The notes below the pieces were generated by a model. That model had not been told where the DNA came from, ran no database searches, and saw only the letters and a program-made list of their open reading frames with translations. This document shows, piece by piece, positions 38,279-49,748 of a stretch of 64,000 nt of DNA. The translations under genes were made by a program, and so were the position numbers. Origin of the DNA: Parashewanella hymeniacidonis (GTDB lineage: Bacteria; Pseudomonadota; Gammaproteobacteria; Enterobacterales; Shewanellaceae); the NCBI RefSeq assembly GCF_016900895.1, contig NZ_JAFEUN010000009.1, positions 1 through 64,000 of the forward strand. Reading direction: 5' to 3'. The first letter of the stretch is position 1, and the number at the start of each line of letters is the position of its first letter.

Positions 38279-39019
38279 TTAAGAAATAACTTTCTTTAAG
38301 TCTGCAGAGGCTTTTTGTCTTTCGATTATCATGCGAAGACGATGTTTAGCATTTCTCCAAAAAGTACTGGAATTACTGTGTTTTCCATTTTTATTTTGCA
38401 AGGCAATTTCACTATCAAAACCAGCTTCTGAAATGCTATATGGTTTTAAGCCGATTATTGTTAGATTGAGCTCTGAGTGAAATTGCATATCAATATCAAC
38501 AGGCCTAAAAATTTGAGTTCGTGATAACAGCTTTTTTGCCCCATCCAAACTTATGATATAACCAGTGGTACAATTTGGTATTCGCTTATAGCTAACGCAC
38601 GTTACTTTATTTGGAAAAAATCTTGAATCAGCTGCTTTATTATTTCGGTTATCAGATAGCTTAATGATATCTGCTGACTTAATATATTGCAGTGATTCTA
38701 AAGCTTGGTTTATAGATTTTGAGATAGTGATATCATCTTCTAAAATGACCGCCCAATTAATCTTTTTAGCTGCAATTTCTTGCCATATTTGTCTATGGCT
38801 TGCATAACAACCTATTTCACCAATACTTAGATCTCTATGATAATGGCGCTGGTTCAGCTCTTTATTATAAAGCTGTTTCACTTCATCTTTTGAGAGGGTT
38901 TTTCCAACTACCGCTTCAGTAAATGTTGCAGAGATATTCAACGATGATAATTGCTGTAACACGTTGTTTTTTCTATCAGTATTGTGAGGCATGTTGATGA
39001 CGAAAGTAAGTATTTCCAT
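38279..39019 (-). CDS. Glycosyltransferase family 25 protein (LOS/LPS galactosyltransferase-like)
   Basis: The 246-residue protein shows the GT25 pattern: FVINMPHNTDRKNNVLQQL at the N terminus, LSIGEIGCYASHRQIWQEI, and NWAVILEDDITISKS with the metal-binding DD pair; TTGYIISLDGAKKLL follows. GT25 members add beta-linked galactose to lipooligosaccharide. It lacks a signal peptide and should act on the cytoplasmic side. It is followed upstream by the acyltransferase gene on the same strand, 19 bp apart. Confidence 0.92.
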   Translation of the reverse strand: MEILTFVINMPHNTDRKNNVLQQLSSLNISATFTEAVVGKTLSKDEVKQLYNKELNQRHYHRDLSIGEIGCYASHRQIWQEIAAKKINWAVILEDDITISKSINQALESLQYIKSADIIKLSDNRNNKAADSRFFPNKVTCVSYKRIPNCTTGYIISLDGAKKLLSRTQIFRPVDIDMQFHSELNLTIIGLKPYSISEAGFDSEIALQNKNGKHSNSSTFWRNAKHRLRMIIERQKASADLKKVIS

Positions 39020-39038
39020 GTACTATCTCTTTATATTA

Positions 39039-39602
39039 TTATCTATTTTCTGTATCAAAAAAATCTGGGATGACTTTGGGATATTTGCCATTTACAGAGC
39101 GAAAAAAGTCTAAAATTAGGTTCATATCGTCATTCATTTGACCGGAAGCTTCAAATGGTGATTGGATAATAATCGCTTTATTCTTAAAATCCAAACCAAT
39201 ACATACTATCGGAACATTGGCTTTTTGAGCAATATGATAAAACCCTGTTTTCCAGCGAGTGACAGCAGAACGTGTCCCTTCAGGTGCGAGCGCTAATTTA
39301 TAAGCATTACGGACATCAAATTCATGAACCGCTGTTTCAACTAAATTGTTATTTTTATTTCGATTTACAGGGCTTCCGCCTAATGCTCGAAATAGCCAAC
39401 CCCAAGGTGGGATAAAGAGCTGATGTTTGCCAAGAAAGTGAATGTCTTCTCTGACAATAAACTTGGCCATCACCGCAATAATGAAATCCCAGTTACTGGT
39501 GTGTGGGGCTGCAATTAATATGTACTTATCGATAGGTGGCAATTCACCTTCAATTCGCCAACCCATCTTATGGAAAATCCAAGAAATCAACGACACTAGC
39601 AT
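39039..39602 (-). CDS. 1-acyl-glycerol-3-phosphate acyltransferase-like protein
   Basis: The 187-residue protein belongs to the PlsC-like lysophospholipid acyltransferases. The HX4D catalytic motif is HTSNWD, followed by FLGKHQLFIPPWGWLFRALGG and the substrate-binding block APEGTRS. A hydrophobic start (MLVSLISWIFHKMGW) suggests membrane association. It is shorter than true PlsC (about 240 residues), as are several relatives found near glycan or fatty-acid genes, so the acyl acceptor is uncertain. It is in an operon with the GT25 gene. Confidence 0.9.
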   Translation of the reverse strand: MLVSLISWIFHKMGWRIEGELPPIDKYILIAAPHTSNWDFIIAVMAKFIVREDIHFLGKHQLFIPPWGWLFRALGGSPVNRNKNNNLVETAVHEFDVRNAYKLALAPEGTRSAVTRWKTGFYHIAQKANVPIVCIGLDFKNKAIIIQSPFEASGQMNDDMNLILDFFRSVNGKYPKVIPDFFDTENR

Positions 39603-39649
39603 CCATTACTCCTATTCAGGATAAAACTACACTTTGAGTGTACCTGAAA

Positions 39650-41167
39650 TTAGTGATGATGGTGGACGTGTTTTTTTATTCCTAGCAATTGGCTTATGAA
39701 GTTTCTTGGTCCCATTCTCAATAAGCTTGAGGCAACTAAAATACCCAAAAATAAAGCGGATAGAACTTGAACGGGCTGACTGAAAGTAATTGGCGGTACC
39801 ACATTGATCTCAATGTTGTTTACAAGGGCCATACTGCCGATAACGATCAGCGTGATAGAAAAGATAGTCACAAGGCTAAGTTTACGCAGCTGAGACAAAT
39901 ACAGCAGAGGTGCCACAACGAGCGTAAAGAGTACGGCTATAATATGCCAATGTTGGAAGTACAAACAGCTCGCAATGATGACGGCACTGAAACAATTTAA
40001 TCGTAAACTGATGAATAAAAAAGATAACAAGAATAGTTGCATAAGTGGCGAGGCGAGTAGGCCACTCGGTTCACCAATAATATTTAGGCCTAATATAAAA
40101 AATACGATAAAAGGTGCACTTCTATCGATGAGATTCGCCAATGCAAAATGTATCGGTGAGTGAGATGTATAAGGTAGATTTAGATGGGACTTCTCTTTTG
40201 TTAGAACCAGCACTGCATAGACCATCAATGATACAAGGACATGCACATACAAAAACTCAAGCCCGAGCACTAAGAAACTGAATAGCCACATTTCAGGGCC
40301 AATCAGTTTTTGAAACCAACCTAAATGATTTTTTTCGGTATTGGGTGTGAGTTTTAAATAAAAACGGATGGCTGCAGCCATTAAAGTTAAAACAATGGCA
40401 GGCGTAATGGATAACAACCAGCCCCAAAATGCTTCTAAATTATGGATGTGGAAGTCATGCTGGTGGGCATTATCTTTATCAAGAGTGAGTAACATAATGA
40501 GTAAAGCGATGCCAATAATGCTGCCAACGCCAGCATGATACTCATACTTACCTTGTTCATCTTCAACATGCTCGACATGAGGCTGATGCAGTACTACGTG
40601 GAGAATAGAGCCTGTGACAAAGGCTTGTAAATAAACGGTGTTATCGAGGCTCAAGTTGACCAGCCAATGTTGCCCCATCAGATAGCCTAGGGCTGTCATG
40701 GCCATCATTACGCCAAGTACAACTGAAGCCGCTTTACTACCAACTTGAGGTTTCAGTAACCACCAAATTGCAATACCAACAGGTAACCGATGAAGAATGA
40801 TGCCTAGGGCAAGTAAAGGCGAATTGTTAGGCTGGTCGGCTAATACCAAGGCTCCACCGTCGGTCAGTGTATGCAGCAATAAACCTAACACACCTAAATA
40901 AAGCGTTAATTTATGAGTGATATCTGAATATCGGTGAAAAATCTTCTCGCTGGCTGTGGGTCCCCAAATGCCTATAATCACGAACAACAGTGACAACCAA
41001 CCACCATGCTCGATAAGCTCTGGGAGAATATGAATCAGTACCAACCCACCTAAAGAGACGAAGACAAAACCATCGAGTCCTTTTTGAAGACCATTGCTCG
41101 ACGCCAAATACCGGTAACATAATGGTCCGGCAAGAAGAGCTATAAAACTGGCGATTAGATAAAGCAT
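39650..41167 (-). CDS. Polytopic membrane protein, ZIP-transporter-like in its N-terminal half
   Basis: This 505-residue protein (from the chosen ATG, 20 codons inside the longest frame) has about a dozen hydrophobic segments. The N-terminal half contains HILPELIEHGGW, LLLHTLTDGGALV and ALGIILHRLPVGIAIWWL, whose spaced His, Asp and Glu residues recall the metal sites in ZIP zinc transporters. A His-rich loop (HQHDFHIHN) and a C-terminal HVHHHH also fit metal binding. The C-terminal half looks like a separate membrane module. I cannot name the function; divalent-metal transport is an inference. It is a single-gene unit, divergent from marC. Confidence 0.75.
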   Translation of the reverse strand: MLYLIASFIALLAGPLCYRYLASSNGLQKGLDGFVFVSLGGLVLIHILPELIEHGGWLSLLFVIIGIWGPTASEKIFHRYSDITHKLTLYLGVLGLLLHTLTDGGALVLADQPNNSPLLALGIILHRLPVGIAIWWLLKPQVGSKAASVVLGVMMAMTALGYLMGQHWLVNLSLDNTVYLQAFVTGSILHVVLHQPHVEHVEDEQGKYEYHAGVGSIIGIALLIMLLTLDKDNAHQHDFHIHNLEAFWGWLLSITPAIVLTLMAAAIRFYLKLTPNTEKNHLGWFQKLIGPEMWLFSFLVLGLEFLYVHVLVSLMVYAVLVLTKEKSHLNLPYTSHSPIHFALANLIDRSAPFIVFFILGLNIIGEPSGLLASPLMQLFLLSFLFISLRLNCFSAVIIASCLYFQHWHIIAVLFTLVVAPLLYLSQLRKLSLVTIFSITLIVIGSMALVNNIEINVVPPITFSQPVQVLSALFLGILVASSLLRMGPRNFISQLLGIKKHVHHHH

Positions 41168-41394
41168 GGTTTTTACTTCAGAAAGATGAAAGCCGACGAT
41201 TATAGCTTTATTGAGAATTAATATCACTAAGGCTGTTTGTTGGATGTCATATTACTTTATTTAATGTTAAACATGAGTATAAAAATGATGAGATGAAGTA
41301 ATAATTTGAAGATAGTCCATCGTTTATGCTGCAAAGCGGATATACTGCAGGATTGTCTTCCGTTAAATTATAGAGTGCCGAGATTCACTGAACT

Positions 41395-41988
41395 ATGGAT
41401 ATATTTTCTGCATCAGTTATGTTGTTTTTGATCATGGACCCATTAGGTAATTTACCTATTTTTGCATCTATTTTACGCCATTTGGATCCGGCTAAACGCC
41501 GTAAGGTGTTAATCAGAGAGCTCATTTTTGCACTGATCATTATGTTATTGTTTTTGTATGCAGGTGAATCGATTCTCACATTTTTAAATTTGCGCTCTGA
41601 ATCTGTCAGTATTGCTGGTGGTATTATTTTATTCTTAATTGCTATTAAGATGATTTTTCCACAGCCTGGTGGTGTAGCGGGCTTAGCAGCAGGTGAAGAG
41701 CCTTTTATTGTGCCTATGGCGATCCCTTTGATGGCTGGACCTTCGGTGTTAGCGGCGCTGATTTTACTGGCACACACAGACAGTTCGCGCATGACCGATT
41801 GGACGGTTGCACTGTTTTTTGCTTGGGGTGCGAGTGCACTGATCTTAATGTTTAATGCATTGTTTACACGAATTTTAGGTGAGAAAGGACTAACCGCTGT
41901 AGAGCGCTTAATGGGAATGATACTGGTCATGCTATCGGTTCAGATGTTCCTAGATGGCGTGGCGAATTATCTAAACGGTGTGCCTTAA
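41395..41988 (+). CDS. MarC/YhgN family inner membrane protein
   Basis: The 197-residue protein has six hydrophobic segments and begins SASVMLFLIMDPLGNLPIFASIL, characteristic of the MarC family. The later PFIVPMAIPLMAGPSVLAALILL block is the second family motif. It looks like the YhgN subgroup. The function is not established; a link of MarC to antibiotic resistance was proposed earlier and not upheld. A rho-independent terminator follows 24 bp later, so it is a single-gene unit. Confidence 0.92.
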   Translation: MDIFSASVMLFLIMDPLGNLPIFASILRHLDPAKRRKVLIRELIFALIIMLLFLYAGESILTFLNLRSESVSIAGGIILFLIAIKMIFPQPGGVAGLAAGEEPFIVPMAIPLMAGPSVLAALILLAHTDSSRMTDWTVALFFAWGASALILMFNALFTRILGEKGLTAVERLMGMILVMLSVQMFLDGVANYLNGVP

Positions 41989-42011
41989 ACCATCAATTGA
42001 ACGACAAAGAG

Positions 42012-42034
42012 CCTCGATGATTCGAGGTTTTTTT
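42012..42034 (+). terminator. Rho-independent terminator after the MarC-family gene
   Basis: CCTCGA-TGAT-TCGAGG forms a 6-bp stem with a tetraloop and is followed by seven T residues. Confidence 0.9.
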
Positions 42035-42049
42035 ATGCTTGTTTTTTGA

Positions 42050-44801
<2,752 letters not shown>

Positions 44802-44879
44802 TGATTACTCGCTAGAATAAGAAAAGTGGTTAGTTTATCACAACCAGAATTGTGATCGATATTGAGGTTTGAGGTTTAA

Positions 44880-45272
44880 ATGAAACGGTTATTTTTGGTA
44901 CTAGCATTACTCATAAGTATCCAGCCATGGGCTTATGCTGAAGATGAGAACAGTTATGCCTATTTCGGCTTTGAACCTGAAATCGTCACTAACTATATAG
45001 CGAACCGCAAAAAACTTGGTTTTGTTCGAGTTGGCGTGGAGTTGATGGTACGTGGTAAGTCAGATCTTGAAAGCATCGAAATGCATGAGCCGTTATTACG
45101 TGCCGCTATTGTAGAAATCTTAGGAAACCAGACTGAAGCGCAAATTAAATCGATGACCGGGCGAGAAGCGGTGCGCAAAGACTGCCTACAAACGGTAAAT
45201 AAATTGCTGAGAAAAGAAATCGGCAAAGAAGCGGTAGTGAATTTGCTGTTTACTAAGTATTTATATGACTAG
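44880..45272 (+). CDS. FliL-like exported protein
   Basis: The 130-residue protein has a cleavable-looking signal peptide (MKRLFLVLALLISIQPWAYA) and then a small domain resembling the periplasmic part of flagellar FliL: YFGFEPEIVTNYI, VRVGVELMVRG, MHEPLLRAAIVEILGNQT, and REAVRKDCLQTVNKLL. True FliL has an uncleaved membrane anchor and sits in a flagellar operon; this gene does not. It may be a stand-alone paralogue with a function outside the flagellar stator. It shares a bidirectional terminator region with pckA. Confidence 0.85.
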   Translation: MKRLFLVLALLISIQPWAYAEDENSYAYFGFEPEIVTNYIANRKKLGFVRVGVELMVRGKSDLESIEMHEPLLRAAIVEILGNQTEAQIKSMTGREAVRKDCLQTVNKLLRKEIGKEAVVNLLFTKYLYD

Positions 45273-45400
45273 GCCCTAGGGCATAATACGACAAACTAAA
45301 GGTTCAATTCAACTCAGGGGGCTGATCAGAAGCGCTTGATGTTGCCTCAAGTCCTACAGTGGTCAAGCGATGACGCATCATGAGCCTCTATTTGCACTAA

Positions 45401-45426
45401 AAAACCGCTACAATGAGCGGTTTTTA
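45401..45426. terminator. Bidirectional terminator between the FliL-like gene and pckA
   Basis: AAAACCGCT and AGCGGTTTTT form a strong stem with a six-base loop and have A and T tracts on either side, so the hairpin can stop transcription from both the FliL-like gene (plus) and pckA (minus). The preceding 45273-45400 holds nothing else recognisable. Confidence 0.85.
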
Positions 45427-45442
45427 TTATGACTAAATTAAA

Positions 45443-46984
45443 TTATGCTTTAGGGCCAGCATTTTTGATCACATCAGAAACCTGATACTTCTCAAAGTTA
45501 GCATTAAACTCTTTGGCAAGTTGATCCGCATATTCATCATACTGAGATTTATCTTCCCAAGTGTTGATAGGGTTTAACAATTCATCCTTAACACCTGAAA
45601 TCTTTGTTGGAATACTTAAGTTCAGCTTTTCAATATGTGTTGTTTCAACGTCTTTGAGTTCACCATTAACAATGGCATCAATAATGGCACGCGTGGTTGG
45701 AATGTCGAATCGCTTGCCTACACCATATGGCCCGCCAGTCCAACCTGTGTTCACTAGGTAAACTTGGCTACCAAAGCTTTCGATACGCTCCATTAATAGC
45801 TCAGCATACACGCTTGCAGGTCGTGGGAAGAATGGCGCTCCAAAACATGTGGAAAACGTTGACTGAATAGCGGCTGTAGAGCCGACTTCTGTCGAACCAA
45901 CTTTAGCAGTATAACCCGATAAGAAGTGATAAGCCGCTTGTTCTTTTGTGAGTTTAGATACTGGCGGTAACACGCCAGAAACGTCACACGTTAAGAATAC
46001 AACCGCAGATGGTTCGCCACCACAGTTATCTTCTTTACGCTGTGCAACATGTTCAAGCGGGTAAGCTGCGCGACTATTTTCTGTCAGGCTGGTATCATCA
46101 AAATCTGGAGTGCGAGAGTCATCCAGCATGACGTTTTCAAGTACCGTTCCAAAACGAATTGCATCCCAAATCACCGGTTCATTTTTCTGACTAAGATTAA
46201 TGCATTTTGCGTAACAGCCGCCTTCAATATTGAATACACCACCCGGTGCCCAGCCGTGCTCATCATCACCAATTAGGAAACGCTTTGGATCGGCTGAAAG
46301 GGTTGTTTTACCCGTACCAGATAGGCCAAAAAATAGAGTTGTATCACCATCATGACCAACGTTTGCTGAGCAATGCATTGGCAGAACACCTTTCGCTGGC
46401 AACAAGAAGTTTTGTACCGAGAACATCGACTTTTTCATTTCACCAGCATACTTTAGGCCAGCAAGGAGCACTTTGCGTTGAGCAAAGTTAATGATCACAG
46501 TCGCATCCGAGTGCGTACCATCACGCTCCGGATCACACTCGAAGCCTGGGGCATTGATGATGCGCCACGTATCTTTGTCCGCTTTGTTGAACTGCTCAGG
46601 AATAATGAACATGTTACGTGCAAATAAATGATGCCAAGCATATTCAGTCGTCACATTTACGGGTAGGTAATGCTCTGAATCAGCACCGACTTCAAGCTCA
46701 GAAACAAACACTTCTTTATCTGCAAGGTACGCTTCAACTCGTTCCCATAATGCATTGAATGTATCTTCTGAGAAAGGCTTGTTTACATTACCCCAATCGA
46801 TTTCGTTTTCAGAAGACGCTTCTTTTACGACAAAGCGGTCATTTGGAGAACGCCCCGTACGTACTCCAGTTCTTGCGACTAAAGCGCCTTTTGCTGTTAG
46901 CTGGGCTTCTCCACTTGCAAGTGCGATTTCAACTAATTCAGCAGTGGTTAAATTAGCATGAATGCGATGTGCTCCATCGGTCAT
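45443..46984 (-). CDS. pckA: Phosphoenolpyruvate carboxykinase (ATP)
   Basis: PckA converts oxaloacetate and ATP to phosphoenolpyruvate, CO2 and ADP, the entry step of gluconeogenesis from TCA intermediates. The protein (513 residues from the chosen start) has the kinase loop [18 protein letters not shown] as the metal-binding block, and [10 protein letters not shown] near the N terminus for substrate binding. I choose ATG at 46984 because GGAG is 8 bp upstream; the ATG five codons earlier overlaps that ribosome-binding site. The 250-bp upstream gap (47000-47210) has an AT-rich promoter region. Confidence 0.98.
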   Translation of the reverse strand: MTDGAHRIHANLTTAELVEIALASGEAQLTAKGALVARTGVRTGRSPNDRFVVKEASSENEIDWGNVNKPFSEDTFNALWERVEAYLADKEVFVSELEVGADSEHYLPVNVTTEYAWHHLFARNMFIIPEQFNKADKDTWRIINAPGFECDPERDGTHSDATVIINFAQRKVLLAGLKYAGEMKKSMFSVQNFLLPAKGVLPMHCSANVGHDGDTTLFFGLSGTGKTTLSADPKRFLIGDDEHGWAPGGVFNIEGGCYAKCINLSQKNEPVIWDAIRFGTVLENVMLDDSRTPDFDDTSLTENSRAAYPLEHVAQRKEDNCGGEPSAVVFLTCDVSGVLPPVSKLTKEQAAYHFLSGYTAKVGSTEVGSTAAIQSTFSTCFGAPFFPRPASVYAELLMERIESFGSQVYLVNTGWTGGPYGVGKRFDIPTTRAIIDAIVNGELKDVETTHIEKLNLSIPTKISGVKDELLNPINTWEDKSQYDEYADQLAKEFNANFEKYQVSDVIKNAGPKA

Positions 46985-47210
46985 GAGTGTACTCTCCATT
47001 TGGGTGCAAGATGTCTAAGTTCATTCTTATGAATGAGTAGATTTGTCGCTCTTAATTGTCGACTTTTTATGTATTCGGCAACCACCTAAAGGTGCTTTTT
47101 TACCGTAGTTTTATTGGCGCAGATTGTAACGTAAACGACAACAAAAGTGTCATAAATGGCATTTGGTTAAGAAAACAGAGAGTTCTGTTATTTGATAAAT
47201 AAAAGGGGAT

Positions 47211-47237
47211 ATAAAAAAGCCAGCTAAGCTGGCTTTA
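47211..47237 (-). terminator. Rho-independent terminator after hslO
   Basis: AAAGCCAGCT and AGCTGGCTTT pair in a 10-bp stem with a one-base centre, followed on the minus strand by a run of T residues. It lies 17 bp beyond the hslO stop and ends the hslR-hslO unit. Confidence 0.85.
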
Positions 47238-47253
47238 GGCAGTGAATCATGAG

Positions 47254-48114
47254 TTATTGAACAGTCTCATTAACTTGAGCGCCTTTAAATAATGCTTCAA
47301 CATCAATGCTATCAAAACGGTAATGGGTATTGCAGTATTCACAACCCATTTCAACCATACCATGTTCGGCAATAACGCTGTCCACTTCGGCTTTAGATAT
47401 AGTTAACAGTGCTTTAGCTGTCCGTTCTTTTGAACAGCTACATTTAAACGTGACGTCATCGGCATCGAACAAGCGCACTTCTTCTTGATGATACAATCGA
47501 TGCAAAACATCCGTTGAGTCTAAAGACAAGATTTCTTCTTGTTTGAGCGTTGCTGTAAGCTGATTTAAATGATCAAAGTCTTCAGTATGCATTTTTTCTG
47601 AAGGTAGAACTTGTAAGAACATTCCACCAGCACGTTTGCCATCTGCAAATAAATATAAACTTGTCGGTAGCTGCTCAGATTGCATAAAGTAATCTTCAAT
47701 ACACGCTGCAAGCGTTGGTTTTTCAAGTGCAACAACACCTTGATAGCGTTCACCATCTTCAGGCGTTAGCGTAATGACGATATAACCTTTACCAAACAAT
47801 GTTTGTAAGCTTGCTGAGTCTGCAAGATCGCCTTGCCAGCGAGCAATGCCACGTAACTGCTGTTGATCATTACCATTGATTACGGCAAGAGATACTGGTC
47901 CATCACCTTGAATTTGTACAGCAATATCACCCTTAAATTTTAGCGTAGCGGTAAGCAGTGAGCTGGCTGCCATCAATTCACCCAAGAGTAATTGTAAAAC
48001 TTTTGGGTATTCATGGGTTGAAAGTATGTGCTGATAACTTTCTTCTAATTGGACTAATTCGCCTCTTACGTCGGCATTTTCGAACAAATAGCGATGTAGC
48101 TTGTCTATACTCAT
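47254..48114 (-). CDS. hslO: Redox-regulated chaperone Hsp33
   Basis: Hsp33 is a holdase chaperone activated by oxidation of its zinc-binding cysteines together with heat unfolding. The 286-residue protein has the N-terminal substrate-binding domain ([26 protein letters not shown]) and the C-terminal switch with the four zinc cysteines in CSCS (about 226-229) and CEYC (about 258-261). Length and order are normal. It follows hslR by 9 bp on the minus strand, forming the conserved heat-shock pair. Confidence 0.98.
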   Translation of the reverse strand: MSIDKLHRYLFENADVRGELVQLEESYQHILSTHEYPKVLQLLLGELMAASSLLTATLKFKGDIAVQIQGDGPVSLAVINGNDQQQLRGIARWQGDLADSASLQTLFGKGYIVITLTPEDGERYQGVVALEKPTLAACIEDYFMQSEQLPTSLYLFADGKRAGGMFLQVLPSEKMHTEDFDHLNQLTATLKQEEILSLDSTDVLHRLYHQEEVRLFDADDVTFKCSCSKERTAKALLTISKAEVDSVIAEHGMVEMGCEYCNTHYRFDSIDVEALFKGAQVNETVQ

Positions 48115-48123
48115 GTTTGGTTC

Positions 48124-48543
48124 TCATTCGCTGTCAATGTGATTGGCTTTTTGTTTAAAGCGTACAATTTGACGTCGTTGTTTTTTATCGGGTTTGTGAT
48201 CAGGTGTCGGGTTATTTAAGCGGTTAAGGTGTCTAGCTTCAGCGGCTAATTCACGTTTTTTAATGCTGTTTTCTGTTTCCTGATATAACGCTTGAGCCAT
48301 GGTGGCATTACCACGACGTTCAGAAAGTGCCAATATATTGAGCTCTTTTTCATCAAAACCTTGACGTAATTGGATCCGAGCACCGATTTCGACATTCTTA
48401 CTGGATTTAGTACGCTGACCGTTGTAGTGTACTTTGCCGCCGTCGATCATTTGTTTTGCAATGGCTCTAGTTTTGTAAAAACGAGCTGCCCACAACCATT
48501 TATCGAGACGAACGGTAAGCTGAGGGAAATTTTTATGACTCAT
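48124..48543 (-). CDS. hslR: Ribosome-associated heat shock protein Hsp15
   Basis: Hsp15 binds free 50S subunits carrying a nascent chain and helps recycle them after heat shock. The 139-residue protein has an S4 RNA-binding domain over about 8-70: VRLDKWLWAARFYKTRAIAKQMIDGGKVHYNGQR-type sequence, of which the first half is the S4 core. A basic C-terminal tail (KPDKKQRRQIVRFKQKA) follows. The gene leads the hslR-hslO unit and is divergent from the gsp operon. Confidence 0.96.
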   Translation of the reverse strand: MSHKNFPQLTVRLDKWLWAARFYKTRAIAKQMIDGGKVHYNGQRTKSSKNVEIGARIQLRQGFDEKELNILALSERRGNATMAQALYQETENSIKKRELAAEARHLNRLNNPTPDHKPDKKQRRQIVRFKQKANHIDSE

Positions 48544-48802
48544 GTTCTCTCCTATAATAAGTATTTATAAATGATTGGATTATGGATCAGCCAGGATTCA
48601 GTAAATCATTGTAAAGTTATTCGAAAATGTTCTATTACACGAATAACGTCGATTTGGGGTGGCAAAGTTAGCATAATTGACTAATTTTAGCCAATGAGGA
48701 GTCTGTTAAAGACTTGTTGCTGTTTACTAGCTAGGGTAGCATGGTACAGTTTTTTGCTTAAAAACCGGATAAAGAAGGTTAATATCACAGGTTGCCAATG
48801 AT

Positions 48803-49723
48803 ATGGATGTACTAGATAAAGTAATAACAAAAGTAATTGGCTTACCTCACAAGCCACTAAGCAATGCCGTATTCTGGCTTGGTTTGATAATAATCATATA
48901 TTTATTAGCCCAAATAACGTGGGGGCTTGTACCCACTTCAACGCAAACCGTTGCGTGGAAACCAACACCCGTTTCGGCTAATCAAAATGGTTCTGCCAAT
49001 GTTGATTTAGTCAGTTTTAAAAAGCTTGATCTGTTTGGTAAGTACGACAAAGAAAATACACAAAAAGTTGAAGGCAACACGCCGACACAAATCACTGATG
49101 CACCAAAGTCGTCACTTTCTATCCAGTTAACAGGGGTTGTGGCCTCAACGACTAAAAAGAATGGTTTAGCTATTATTGCTTCAAGCGGGACACAAGCAAC
49201 TTATAGTATTGGTGATAAAATCAAAGGTACTTCAGCATCGCTCAAAGAAGTGTATGCAGACCGCATTATCATCACAAATGCAGGGCGTTATGAAACTGTC
49301 ATGTTAGATGGTCTAAAATTTACGACGGATGTTGCAAATAATAAGCCTTTGCAAACGGCCTCTCGAAATAAAGCAAAGAAAATAGATAAATCGAAAGATA
49401 GACGCGTGAGTGCTGATTTAGCGAAAACACGCCAAGCGATTTTAGCGGATCCAAATAAAATTACCGATTATTTATCAATCTCTCCAAAAACGGTAAATGG
49501 TCAATTACAGGGTTACCGCTTAAACCCAGGGAAAGATCGTAAGATATTTAGAGAAGCAGGGTTTAAACCCAACGATTTAGCGAAATCATTAAATGGATAT
49601 GACCTCACAGATATATCACAAGCATTAGAAGTCATGTCTCAGTTACAAGAGTTAACCCAAGTGTCCATCATTGTTGAACGAGAAGGACAACTCGTCGAAC
49701 TTACATTAGGTTTACCGCAATAG
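48803..49723 (+). CDS. gspC: Type II secretion protein GspC
   Basis: GspC links the inner-membrane platform to the secretin. The 306-residue protein has a short cytoplasmic N terminus, one membrane segment (about 25-44), a periplasmic homology region (LSIQLTGVVASTTKKNGLAII and following) that binds GspD N0, and a C-terminal PDZ-like domain (GYRLNPGKDRKIFREAGFKPNDLAKSLNG). It is the first gene of a complete gspC-N operon; the promoter should be in 48544-48802. Twenty-five bases separate it from gspD. Confidence 0.95.
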   Translation: MDVLDKVITKVIGLPHKPLSNAVFWLGLIIIIYLLAQITWGLVPTSTQTVAWKPTPVSANQNGSANVDLVSFKKLDLFGKYDKENTQKVEGNTPTQITDAPKSSLSIQLTGVVASTTKKNGLAIIASSGTQATYSIGDKIKGTSASLKEVYADRIIITNAGRYETVMLDGLKFTTDVANNKPLQTASRNKAKKIDKSKDRRVSADLAKTRQAILADPNKITDYLSISPKTVNGQLQGYRLNPGKDRKIFREAGFKPNDLAKSLNGYDLTDISQALEVMSQLQELTQVSIIVEREGQLVELTLGLPQ

Positions 49724-49748
49724 CATTTAGGCTAGGGGAAGTTACATA

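Noticed and set aside
41385-41930. Minus-strand reading frame of 181 codons opposite the MarC-family gene
   Set aside because: Antisense to a well-supported membrane protein gene and without recognisable features.
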